The notes beneath the pieces are model-generated. The model saw only the letters and a list, made by a program, of their open reading frames with translations. It was not told where the DNA came from and did not search any database. The position numbers and the translations under genes were made by a program. Shown here one piece after another: positions 55,176 through 64,000 of a stretch of DNA of 64,000 nucleotides; the first letter of the stretch is position 1, and each line of letters begins with the position of its first letter. The stretch is from Yersinia hibernica. GTDB taxonomy: Bacteria > Pseudomonadota > Gammaproteobacteria > Enterobacterales > Enterobacteriaceae. The stretch is from positions 434,001 through 498,000 of the forward strand of contig NZ_CP032487.1 in the NCBI RefSeq assembly GCF_004124235.1. Reading direction: 5' to 3'.

Positions 55176-55207
55176 AACCGCCGCAGCAGTATATCGGCGG
55201 TTTTTTT
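55176..55207 (+). terminator. Terminator after mdh
   Basis: Stem AACCGCCG / CGGCGGTT with an 11-nt loop and seven T. It abuts the stop codon of the convergent nlp gene. A smaller hairpin, CAGGGGCT / AGCCCCTG, precedes it at 55142-55162. Confidence 0.85.
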
Positions 55208-55481
55208 ATGGCTGAGTAATAGGTTGCCGTATCCTCATTTTGCGATCCAGAAGATCGCCAGTTTTTGCGTCAAAATAGCGAGTTGGCCAGATTTCGGAAG
55301 GATGAATGTCCAGGCATTCTGCAATCAACCATTCCCCCTTAGGCCAAGGGCGGGTTAGCGCATTAGCAAGCGTGGATGAGCTTAACCCTGCTTTGCGAGA
55401 TAGCGCTGCCAAAGTGGTGTCTTTTTTACGTAGCGCAGCAATGATGTCGGCTGGGTGCCAATCAGATTTCCTTAAAATCAT
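55206..55481 (-). CDS. nlp: Ner-like DNA-binding regulator (Nlp/SfsB family)
   Basis: 91-residue helix-turn-helix protein similar to phage Mu Ner. The segment DWHPADIIAALRKK and LSSSTLANALTRPWPKGEW are shared with E. coli Nlp (SfsB), which is next to ispB there too and activates maltose genes when overproduced. Its physiological role is unclear. It diverges from a Mu repressor-type gene across 183 bp, and ispB lies just beyond. Confidence 0.92.
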   Translation of the reverse strand: MILRKSDWHPADIIAALRKKDTTLAALSRKAGLSSSTLANALTRPWPKGEWLIAECLDIHPSEIWPTRYFDAKTGDLLDRKMRIRQPITQP

Positions 55482-55664
55482 CTTTAATCCTTTTTTTTTC
55501 TAAGTGGCTGACGTGTTAGTGATATAAATAACGGTACATTGTTAATCGTACTGTGAACATAAAGTAATCATTTAGAAGCATAGTAACATTTATTTTCTGA
55601 AAGATTTTAAATGTTTTCTAAATATTCCTTTTTTGTGTCACAACGCATATTAGGAAGCAACGCC

Positions 55665-56012
55665 ATGAAAAAAGAGTGGTTTGCCGCTAAGGAGTTGGCA
55701 GGTCTTGATGGATTACCGTCATCACCACAAGGAGTAAACCTCATGGCTAAACGTGAGGGATGGGAACAGCGCCGCCGCCGTGGTGTTCAAGGGAAGGCTG
55801 TCGAATATCATATTGAGAGCTTGCCTATCACCATATTGAATTCATTGCAGTTAAGGGAAGAACCTGCCCAGTATACGGCGACGCGACAAGACCCGCTGGT
55901 ACTATGGGTTGAAGCCTATTATCGTTTTACCGAGGCTGAACGTGAGCAAGTCATTACATTTATTTTTCGTGAGGGCGCTAAAAGTCTAATAGAGCGATTG
56001 ACGGCAGATTAG
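55665..56012 (+). CDS. Mu repressor-type winged-helix DNA-binding protein
   Basis: 115-residue protein whose first 65 residues match the HTH Mu-type domain found in Mu c repressor and MuA transposase: KKEWFAAKELAGLDGLPSSP, then GVNLMAKREGWEQRRR and VEYHIESLP. The rest (about 50 residues) is helical and unknown; it is too short to be a transposase. The start follows AGGAAGC; the frame is open 18 codons upstream without a good site. It diverges from the Ner-like gene, the same arrangement as c and ner in phage Mu. Confidence 0.85.
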   Translation: MKKEWFAAKELAGLDGLPSSPQGVNLMAKREGWEQRRRRGVQGKAVEYHIESLPITILNSLQLREEPAQYTATRQDPLVLWVEAYYRFTEAEREQVITFIFREGAKSLIERLTAD

Positions 56013-56043
56013 TGTGGATGAGTTGCTGTTTTTGTGACCAATG

Positions 56044-56072
56044 AAAAAACTCCGACCATTGCGCCGGAGTTT
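56044..56072. terminator. Shared terminator between the Mu-type regulator and ispB
   Basis: 8-bp stem AAACTCCG / CGGAGTTT with a 10-nt loop; on the minus strand it is followed by a run of T totalling six, so it stops ispB transcription well. Confidence 0.8.
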
Positions 56073-56084
56073 CTAAATAATTTC

Positions 56085-57056
56085 TTAAAATGAACGTTGT
56101 ACAGCAATGTGCGCCAACCCTTCCAGAGCTTGGCGATATTCGCTGTCAGGGAGAACCTGCAAAGCCGCAATGGCTTTATCAGCTTCTTCCTCAGCACGCT
56201 GGCGCGTATAATCCAGTGAGCCGCACTGCTGCATTGCAACTAATACCGGTGTGAGTAAATGGCGGCCATTTCCTTCTTCAATCGCCCGTCGAATCATGGC
56301 GGCTTGTTCTGGCGTGCCATGATTCATTGCATGCAGTAAAGGCAGTGTTGGCTTGCCCTCATTCAGGTCATCACCGGTATTTTTACCTAAAGTGGTGCCA
56401 TCGGAACTGTAATCCAGCAGATCATCAATAAGTTGGAAAGCCGTGCCCAGATAGCGGCCATAATTCTGCAAGGCCAGCTCTTGTTCTTCACTGGCATCTG
56501 CCAGTATGGCAGCAGACTGCGATGCAGCTTCGAACAAGCGCGCGGTTTTGCTATAGATGACCTGCATATAGTTTTCTTCAGTGATGTCCGGGTTATTGCA
56601 GTTCATGAGCTGCAAAACTTCGCCTTCAGCAATCACGTTGGTTGCGGCTGACATCAATGTCAGGACACGCAGTGATTCAAGGCTGGTCATCATCTGGAAT
56701 GAGCGGGTATAGATGTAGTCACCCACCAGCACGCTGGCAGCATTGCCAAATGCAGCATTAGCGGTGGCTTTACCCCGGCGCATATCTGATTCATCGACCA
56801 CATCATCATGCAGCAGCGTGGCGGTATGGATAAATTCAATCAATGCGGCGACCGTGATATGCTTACTGCCCTGATAGCCCAGTGCTCGAGCCACCAAAAC
56901 AGCGATCATCGGGCGGATACGTTTGCCACCGCCACTGATAATGTAATGGCCCAATTGATTGATAAGAACAACATCCGAGTTCAATTGGTCGAGAATTGTT
57001 GTATTTACCGCCGCCATATCTGGCGCGGTTAAGTCGATAATCTTTTCTAGGTTCAT
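56085..57056 (-). CDS. ispB: Octaprenyl diphosphate synthase
   Basis: Makes the C40 side chain of ubiquinone and menaquinone from isopentenyl diphosphate. The 323-residue trans-prenyltransferase has the first aspartate-rich motif LLHDDVVDESD (about 83-93), the second LIDDLLDYS (about 210) and the GGKRIRP motif. It diverges from rplU, as in E. coli. Confidence 0.97.
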   Translation of the reverse strand: MNLEKIIDLTAPDMAAVNTTILDQLNSDVVLINQLGHYIISGGGKRIRPMIAVLVARALGYQGSKHITVAALIEFIHTATLLHDDVVDESDMRRGKATANAAFGNAASVLVGDYIYTRSFQMMTSLESLRVLTLMSAATNVIAEGEVLQLMNCNNPDITEENYMQVIYSKTARLFEAASQSAAILADASEEQELALQNYGRYLGTAFQLIDDLLDYSSDGTTLGKNTGDDLNEGKPTLPLLHAMNHGTPEQAAMIRRAIEEGNGRHLLTPVLVAMQQCGSLDYTRQRAEEEADKAIAALQVLPDSEYRQALEGLAHIAVQRSF

Positions 57057-57213
57057 TGTTATATTCAGCTGTTTTTCTCTTTAACTGCGATGAGATTACC
57101 GCCCACATTATTACATGACGTTCCCTGAGACTATGATTGTACTTGAAAAATTCATCAAATAAACGAGATGTAAGAAACTGTGCTTTTTTTCTTCTCTTGG
57201 GCTGATTATATAC

Positions 57214-57242
57214 TTGTCATTCACTACATTTTTGCGTAGAAT
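57214..57242 (+). promoter_or_regulatory. Sigma-70 promoter of rplU-rpmA
   Basis: TTGTCA, 17 bp, TAGAAT, followed by the GC-rich TCGCGCCC discriminator typical of ribosomal protein promoters. About 75 bp before rplU. Confidence 0.65.
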
Positions 57243-57258
57243 TCGCGCCCTATTGTGA

Positions 57259-57627
<369 letters not shown>

Positions 57628-57646
57628 GATTTAGGAGAGCGGATAA

Positions 57647-57904
<258 letters not shown>

Positions 57905-57930
57905 GTTTTTCGCGTCCTGTAAATAGATGT

Positions 57931-57961
57931 AAGCCCTGCAATTTCGTTGCGGGGCTTTTTA
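57931..57961 (+). terminator. Terminator after rpmA
   Basis: 11-bp stem AAGCCCTGCAA / TTGCGGGGCTT with one G-T pair, loop TTTCG, then six T. Some read-through to yhbE-obgE is expected, as these genes are co-transcribed in E. coli. Confidence 0.85.
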
Positions 57962-57990
57962 CATTTCTGGGTTAACCCCCCTGGTAAAAA

Positions 57991-58965
57991 ATGGATACGA
58001 AGCAGCAGGCTGGTTTAGGTATTTTTTTGGCACTAACCACTGCGGTATTCTGGGGTGCCTTGCCGATTGCTATGAAGCAAGTGCTTGAAGTCATGGAGCC
58101 TTATACCATTGTTTGGTATCGCTTCATGATGGCGGCTATCGGCTTGGGGATTATTCTGGCTACACGTCGTCAGTTGCCTCCTGTTAAACTTTTTCGCCAA
58201 CGTCGCTGGTTAGTCTTATTGATTATTGCGACCTGCGGCTTGCTGGGGAATTTCATCTTCTTCAGCTCATCATTACAATATCTTAGTCCGACGACATCTC
58301 AGGTTATCGGGCAACTTTCGCCGGTTGGGATGATGGTTGCCAGTGTACTGATTTTAAAAGAGCGGATGCGCATCACTCAAGTGATTGGCGCGGGGATGCT
58401 GATTTGCGGGCTGCTGCTATTTTTTAACACCAGTTTGCATGAAATCTTTACCCGCCTGACTGATTACACTCTTGGGGTGGCATTGGGGGTCTGTGCTGCG
58501 GTGGTCTGGGTCAGTTATGGTGTCGCCCAGAAAGTGCTATTAAGGCGTATGGCATCGCAACAAATCTTATTATTGTTGTACACTTTATGTGCAATCGCAT
58601 TGTTCCCATTAGCAAAACCAGCCGTTATTTTTCAGCTAAATGGGTGGCAGTTTGCCTGTTTACTTTTTTGCGGGGTTAATACCCTGGTTGGTTATGGTGC
58701 CTTGGCTGAGGCCATGGCGCGCTGGCAGGCAGCGCAGGTAAGCGCACTCGTCACCTTGACGCCGCTGTTTACCTTGTTTTTTTCAATTTTATTGGCGCTG
58801 ATTTTGCCCGATATGTTCGCCGCACCTTCTCTTAACTTTGTGGGATATGTCGGCGCATTCGTGGTGGTGGCCGGTGCCATGTTTTCCGCCATTGGGCACC
58901 GTTGGTGGCCACGTCGGACAGAAATAAATCAGGTTGCTGCACAAAAGCAGCAGCCCGGTGAATGA
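57991..58965 (+). CDS. yhbE: YhbE family EamA/DMT transporter
   Basis: 324-residue inner-membrane protein with ten predicted helices in two EamA repeats (drug/metabolite transporter superfamily). The first repeat begins LGIFLALTTAVFWGALPIAM and the second near GVALGVCAAVVWVSYGVAQ. Substrate unknown. It lies between rpmA and obgE, as in E. coli, 16 bp before obgE. Confidence 0.93.
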   Translation: MDTKQQAGLGIFLALTTAVFWGALPIAMKQVLEVMEPYTIVWYRFMMAAIGLGIILATRRQLPPVKLFRQRRWLVLLIIATCGLLGNFIFFSSSLQYLSPTTSQVIGQLSPVGMMVASVLILKERMRITQVIGAGMLICGLLLFFNTSLHEIFTRLTDYTLGVALGVCAAVVWVSYGVAQKVLLRRMASQQILLLLYTLCAIALFPLAKPAVIFQLNGWQFACLLFCGVNTLVGYGALAEAMARWQAAQVSALVTLTPLFTLFFSILLALILPDMFAAPSLNFVGYVGAFVVVAGAMFSAIGHRWWPRRTEINQVAAQKQQPGE

Positions 58966-58981
58966 TTTACGGAGAGAGTAA

Positions 58982-60154
<1,173 letters not shown>

Positions 60155-60187
60155 GCTCCCTGAGGCTAATAGCCTGTCATCTGAGCC

Positions 60188-60216
60188 GGGGCTGCCATTC
60201 GTGGTGGCCCTTTTTC
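60188..60216 (+). terminator. Terminator after obgE
   Basis: 10-bp stem GGGGCTGCCA / TGGTGGCCCT (three G-T pairs) capped by a stable TTCG tetraloop, followed by five T. Confidence 0.82.
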
Positions 60217-60247
60217 TTGGTAAATAACTATTTGATATAAAAGATAT

Positions 60248-61309
60248 TTAGGTGTGCGCTGTCGGTATCCAGCATTGCGCTGTTAACCCGGAGCGTTCAG
60301 TGCGGTTTTCGAGGGTTAATTTGCCTTGGTGCAGTTGAGCAATCCGAATCACAATATTCAGCCCTAAGCCACTGCCACCATAGCGCTGATCCATGCGGCG
60401 AAATGCCTGAGTCAGTTCACCGGCTTGTTCCTGCTTTATTCCTGGCCCCTCATCAATCACTTGCAATAAAGCGCTCTGAGTTTCAGTCGACAACTTGACT
60501 GAAATTTGGCTGCCAATTGGGCTATAGCGATGGGCATTTTCAACCAAATTACGCAGCATCAAACGCAGTAATGTGGCATCGCCCTGAGTTTGAGCAACCG
60601 CGGGGAGTTCCCATCGTAAAGTCTGCTGCCGTTGGGCGCACATTTCTTGTAATTCTTCTTTCAGCGGTTGCACGACATTTTCTATCCAATCGAGTGTCTG
60701 ATAAAGACCACTGGCAAAATTCTGCCCCGCCCGTGACAGCATCAACAATTGTTCAATAGTATGTATCAATAAATCAATGCGGCTGATGAGCGGCTTGCTT
60801 TCTGTAATACCTTGTTGCTCCATCAACTCCAAGTGCAGCCGGATACCGGCCAGAGGCGTGCGTAGCTCGTGTGCTGCATCGGCGGTGAACAGGCGCTCCT
60901 GCGCAATGGTATTGGATAGCCGGGATAGCAGTTGATTCAGGGTTGAGGTTACTGAGACAATTTCTTGCATGTCACTGTTAACCACAACGGGAGTGAGATT
61001 ATCTGCAGAGCGCTCGGCCAATTTCTGCTGCAGTTGGTCCAGTGGCCGAATAATCCAACTGATTGCCCAGAAAGAGAGCAACAGAGTGATGGCCATCATA
61101 ATCAGTGATGGCGCGAGCAGTGATGCTATGGCCTCGGCTATTTCGGTATCAACCCGCTCATTACGCACTTTGGCACTGAGCGTTTCATCAACCAAAAAGC
61201 TAATTTGCTCTTGGCTTTCATGCCATAGCCAAAATGCACTGATTAATTGGGTAGCCAACAATATTAATGCCAACATCAAGATGAGACGCCGCCGCATACT
61301 GATCATCAT
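60248..61309 (-). CDS. basS: Sensor histidine kinase BasS (PmrB)
   Basis: Senses ferric iron, aluminium or mild acid and signals to BasR to modify lipid A and raise polymyxin resistance. The 353-residue protein has two membrane helices (about 9-29 and 64-86) with a short periplasmic loop, HAMP, the H box AAHELRTPLAG with His147, the N box NLVENAHRYSP, and G boxes DEGPGI and GSGLGLNI. It overlaps basR by 4 bp. The short loop fits PmrB rather than PhoQ. Confidence 0.93.
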   Translation of the reverse strand: MMISMRRRLILMLALILLATQLISAFWLWHESQEQISFLVDETLSAKVRNERVDTEIAEAIASLLAPSLIMMAITLLLSFWAISWIIRPLDQLQQKLAERSADNLTPVVVNSDMQEIVSVTSTLNQLLSRLSNTIAQERLFTADAAHELRTPLAGIRLHLELMEQQGITESKPLISRIDLLIHTIEQLLMLSRAGQNFASGLYQTLDWIENVVQPLKEELQEMCAQRQQTLRWELPAVAQTQGDATLLRLMLRNLVENAHRYSPIGSQISVKLSTETQSALLQVIDEGPGIKQEQAGELTQAFRRMDQRYGGSGLGLNIVIRIAQLHQGKLTLENRTERSGLTAQCWIPTAHT

Positions 61310-61965
61310 TGTGCTTCCAATCGGTAGCCAATACCCCGGATAGTCCGAATACGATCTTTACCCAATTTGCGCCGGAGATTATGGATATGAACTTCCAGTG
61401 TATTGGAGCCGAGATCATCATTCCAAGTATACAGATCCTGTTGCAGTAACTCGCGATTGACGGTTTGTCCGGCGCGCATGATTAAACGCGAAAGAATCGC
61501 AAATTCTTTCGGTGTGACTTCCAGCGGCTGCCCCTGCAAACACACTTGTTGTGTTGATAAATTAAGGCTCAGGTCATCTTGCTGCACCAGATTGTCACTT
61601 TGCCCTTGATAGCGGCGGATCAGTGCTCTAACTCGGGCCAGTAACTCTGCGAGCGCGAACGGTTTTATCAGATAATCGTCAGCACCGGCATCCAGCCCGT
61701 CAACTCTATCTTCAAGTGCATCGCGGGCGGTCAGAATAAGCACCGGCAACGTGATATGCTGACGCCGCCATTGGTGCAGCAATACGCCACCGTCTTGATC
61801 CGGTAAACCGAGATCGAGAATAACCATGCTGTACTGACTGGTGAGTAACAAACTATGCGCTTGTGCCGCGGTGCCCGCGCAATCACAGGCATAACCGGCG
61901 CTGGTCAGCGCCATGGCTATCCCTCGTTGTAGCAATTCATCATCTTCAACAATCAGTAGTTTCAT
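61306..61965 (-). CDS. basR: Response regulator BasR (PmrA)
   Basis: OmpR-family regulator, partner of BasS. The 219-residue protein has a receiver domain with the acidic pair Asp8-Asp9, phospho-acceptor Asp51 (VILDLGLPDQDG) and Lys near 102, then a winged-helix DNA-binding domain with SNTLEVHIHNLRRKLG and IRGIGYRLE. It starts 26 bp after dacB on the same strand, so it may be co-transcribed with dacB. Confidence 0.94.
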   Translation of the reverse strand: MKLLIVEDDELLQRGIAMALTSAGYACDCAGTAAQAHSLLLTSQYSMVILDLGLPDQDGGVLLHQWRRQHITLPVLILTARDALEDRVDGLDAGADDYLIKPFALAELLARVRALIRRYQGQSDNLVQQDDLSLNLSTQQVCLQGQPLEVTPKEFAILSRLIMRAGQTVNRELLQQDLYTWNDDLGSNTLEVHIHNLRRKLGKDRIRTIRGIGYRLEAQ

Positions 61966-61991
61966 CGTTTTTCGCTGTTCTAAAAAGAGTC

Positions 61992-63440
61992 TCAGTTATT
62001 CTGATAAATATCTTTATACAGGCGACTTTCAAAGCGAACCAAAGGCGCTCGACGATTTTTTTGATCTTCAGGTGGCACTGCGTAACCCGATAAGAATTGG
62101 ACAAACGCCATGCGCTGCCCACTGGCCGTAGTAATAAAACCGGCCAGATTGTAGACGCCCTGTAATGCCCCGGTTTTGGCCGATACTTTGCCATTCACCC
62201 CAGCTTCATGCAGCCCACCCCGATAACGCAATGTTCCGTCATAACCGGCTAACGGCAGCATCGAGATAAAGTTAAGTTCTTGATCATTCTTAGCAATATA
62301 TTGTAGCGCCTGCATCATTGTTGCCGGTGAAATAAGGTTATGACGCGATAAACCTGAACCATCCACGACAATACTGTTCCCCAGGTCCACGCCCGCTTTT
62401 TGGCGTAATACCTGACGTACCGCATCAGCGCCGGCACGCCATGTCCCGGGCACACCAAAGCGCTGGTGACCAATGGTTCTGAACACAGTGTCAGCAATCA
62501 TATTGTCAGACTTTTTCAACATGATTTTCAGTAAGTCATGTAATGGCGCGGACTGCGTTTGGGCCAGTACATTTCCAGCGGCATTGGGTGTTGTTTGTCG
62601 GCGCAAGCTGCCATCAATTTGGATATCAGCTTTCTTCAACTCATCTTTCAAAATAGCCCCGGCATAGCTGGCACCATTTTGTATTGCAAAGGCCAGCGGC
62701 AAAGGCTCGCTACGTTGTGTCAGACAACCGGTCAGTGTAAAACGATTTAATTCGCCGGGAACGACATCCAATTCACAATATTGTGCATCAGGCGAACCTT
62801 TGGCTAAGGTGCGAACTTCACTGAACATTTGTACTGGGTAATATGAGGCGACTCGGATAAATGCCATGTCACCGGGGTTTGGCGCGCTATAAAGGGAGAC
62901 AGAAAAACAGTTTCTATCAACAATGGCGGCGGCGGGCGGCGCGCTAAAGCATTGTGTCATATCGTTCCACGGCCAACCTGGGGCTTTGTCATGGCTGGCA
63001 AAAACTGACGTGTCGATAATCAAATCACCCGCAATTTGTTTCACACCCGATTTTCTGAGCGTCGCCACCATATTACGCAACTGTTGGCGTGTTAAGGTGG
63101 GGTCACCATCAAAACGTGCAATTAAATTGCCGCGTAGAACGCCATCGGTGATTGTGCTGTGACTTTCGAGCGTCGTATTGAAGCGAAAATCTGGCCCTAG
63201 CTGTAATAACGCCGCCAGTGCGGTCAGAACTTTTTGCGTACTGGCAGGCAAGGCCATTTGCTGGGCGTGATAGTCTATAGCCGGGGTTGTGGCCCCGATT
63301 TTTTGTACAACTAACGCAAGATTTGCCCCATCAGGCAGATATTGTGTGTAATTCTCGACCTGAGCCGCATTGGCGTTAGATATGCTGATATTGAGAGCCA
63401 AAGCACAGGCCAATCCACTGACAATTCGTGAAAAATGCAT
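61992..63440 (-). CDS. dacB: D-alanyl-D-alanine carboxypeptidase/endopeptidase DacB (PBP4)
   Basis: Periplasmic low-molecular-weight penicillin-binding protein that trims and cleaves peptidoglycan cross-links. The 482-residue protein has a signal peptide cut after SNANA, the SxxK motif Ser67-Thr-Gln-Lys70 (PASTQKVL), the SDN motif in KKSDNMIAD, and KTG in SAKTGALQG. It has the usual family length and diverges from greA. Confidence 0.97.
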   Translation of the reverse strand: MHFSRIVSGLACALALNISISNANAAQVENYTQYLPDGANLALVVQKIGATTPAIDYHAQQMALPASTQKVLTALAALLQLGPDFRFNTTLESHSTITDGVLRGNLIARFDGDPTLTRQQLRNMVATLRKSGVKQIAGDLIIDTSVFASHDKAPGWPWNDMTQCFSAPPAAAIVDRNCFSVSLYSAPNPGDMAFIRVASYYPVQMFSEVRTLAKGSPDAQYCELDVVPGELNRFTLTGCLTQRSEPLPLAFAIQNGASYAGAILKDELKKADIQIDGSLRRQTTPNAAGNVLAQTQSAPLHDLLKIMLKKSDNMIADTVFRTIGHQRFGVPGTWRAGADAVRQVLRQKAGVDLGNSIVVDGSGLSRHNLISPATMMQALQYIAKNDQELNFISMLPLAGYDGTLRYRGGLHEAGVNGKVSAKTGALQGVYNLAGFITTASGQRMAFVQFLSGYAVPPEDQKNRRAPLVRFESRLYKDIYQNN

Positions 63441-63516
63441 AATTTCGGTATAACTGCTGAATAACGTGTTGCCATACTACGGTGCAACGAGGGCGAAAGT
63501 AAACGATGACCCTAAA

Positions 63517-63544
63517 GGAACTCTACGTTAAAATGCATATCAAA
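63517..63544 (+). promoter_or_regulatory. Sigma-E promoter of greA
   Basis: GGAACTC (consensus GGAACTT, six of seven), 16 bp, TCAAA. E. coli greA also has a sigma-E promoter in its long leader. The transcript would start about 150 bp before greA. A run of eight T in the leader (near 63583) has no convincing stem before it, so I do not call a terminator. Confidence 0.65.
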
Positions 63545-63700
63545 ATGCAAAATTGATCCTAGCTTGGGGTTTTGGCTCCGGGGGTGGTTTTTTTTGTTTA
63601 TCGCCTGGAGGCGGATAGGGTATCTGGCTAGCCGCATTTTCATTCGAAAACGTTAGGATGACGGTTTTTTGAACAGGATAGATTTAGAGGTATTTAAAAG

Positions 63701-64000
63701 ATGAAACAGATTCCGATGACGGTAAATGGCGCAGAGAAACTGCGCGAAGAGCTAGATTTTTTAAAAGGCGTTCGTCGCCCTAAAATTATTGCCGATATTG
63801 CAACTGCCCGTGAACATGGCGATTTGAAAGAAAATGCGGAATATCATGCAGCCCGAGAGCAGCAAGGGTTCTGTGAAGGCCGTATTCAAGAAATAGAAGC
63901 AAAGCTTTCTAATGCACAAGTGATTGATATCACTAAAATGCCCAATAATGGCCGCGTTATTTTTGGCGCTACTGTGCGGGTATTAAATTTGGATACTGAA
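63701..64000 (+). CDS. greA: Transcription elongation factor GreA (partial, 3' end cut)
   Basis: Rescues backtracked RNA polymerase by stimulating transcript cleavage. The first 100 residues are visible, of an expected 158. The N-terminal coiled coil carries the acidic tip with Asp41 and Glu44 ([18 protein letters not shown]). Ribosome binding site AGAGG. The C-terminal FKBP-like domain lies beyond the window. Confidence 0.97.
   Translation, partial: MKQIPMTVNGAEKLREELDFLKGVRRPKIIADIATAREHGDLKENAEYHAAREQQGFCEGRIQEIEAKLSNAQVIDITKMPNNGRVIFGATVRVLNLDTE

Noticed and set aside
55665..56012. Transposase remnant (MuA)
   Set aside because: Only the N-terminal Mu-type winged helix is present and the gene is intact with its own start site; no DDE domain or terminal repeats lie nearby.
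63560..63592. Terminator or attenuator in the greA leader
   Set aside because: There is a run of eight T but no complementary stem before it.

Overview
The window is core chromosome of an enterobacterium. Gene order, protein sequences and signals point to the genus Yersinia. The orn–glyVXY–queG–nnr–tsaE–amiB–mutL–miaA–hfq–hflXKC–yjeT–purA–nsrR–rnr–rlmB run matches Escherichia coli order. Three features fit Yersinia better than E. coli: a pmrAB (basRS) pair sits between obgE and dacB, AmiB carries two LysM repeats, and degenerate ERIC-like repeats lie between genes. I place it in or near the Y. enterocolitica group, with low confidence at species level. There is no insertion sequence, integrase, prophage block or CRISPR array. 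Almost all content is housekeeping, and the accessory material is small.

Layout. (1) 1-5211, minus strand: rsgA, psd and mscM (mscM is cut by the window edge). (2) 5330-6842: orn, three identical tRNA-Gly(GCC) genes behind a stringent-type promoter, then a non-coding stretch with DnaA boxes that matches the position of the E. coli datA locus. (3) 6843-18958: queG diverging from the long nnr-tsaE-amiB-mutL-miaA-hfq-hflX-hflK-hflC cluster. (4) 19018-19962: an AT-rich orphan gene inserted before yjeT. (5) 20154-25888: yjeT, purA, nsrR, rnr, rlmB. (6) 26112-29348: aidB, bsmA, yjfP, yjfY. (7) 29631-31250: the rpsF-priB-rpsR-rplI ribosomal protein operon with a likely S6:S18 leader. (8) 31274-47230: a secreted orphan, oapA, fklB, ytfE, cpdB, cysQ, ytfJ, ytfK, ytfL, msrA and the tamA-tamB-ytfP operon. 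(9) 47328-55131: ppa, a flagellar-type chemoreceptor, fbp, mpl, yhcN, argR, mdh. (10) 55206-56012: a divergent pair of Mu-like regulators (Ner-type and Mu repressor-type). (11) 56085-64000: ispB, rplU-rpmA-yhbE-obgE, basRS, dacB and the start of greA.

How genes work together. NsrR (22008-22433) is the nitric oxide sensor, and a near-consensus NsrR operator precedes ytfE at 34319-34341, so regulator and target are both here. The envelope is well represented: TamA/TamB, MscM, Psd, AmiB, DacB, Mpl, OapA, HflKC, BasRS. Translation and ribosome maturation are covered by RsgA, ObgE, HflX, RlmB, RNase R, S6/S18/L9/L21/L27, and tRNA modification by TsaE, MiaA and QueG.

Main points for a second look: a stretch of nnr whose protein is scrambled by three single-G losses in short G runs (probable sequencing error); the datA-like DnaA-box locus; the orphan gene at 19018-19962 with an internal duplication; three direct repeats directly upstream of msrA; and the divergent Mu-like regulator pair. 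I found no clear multi-gene defence or other undescribed system.
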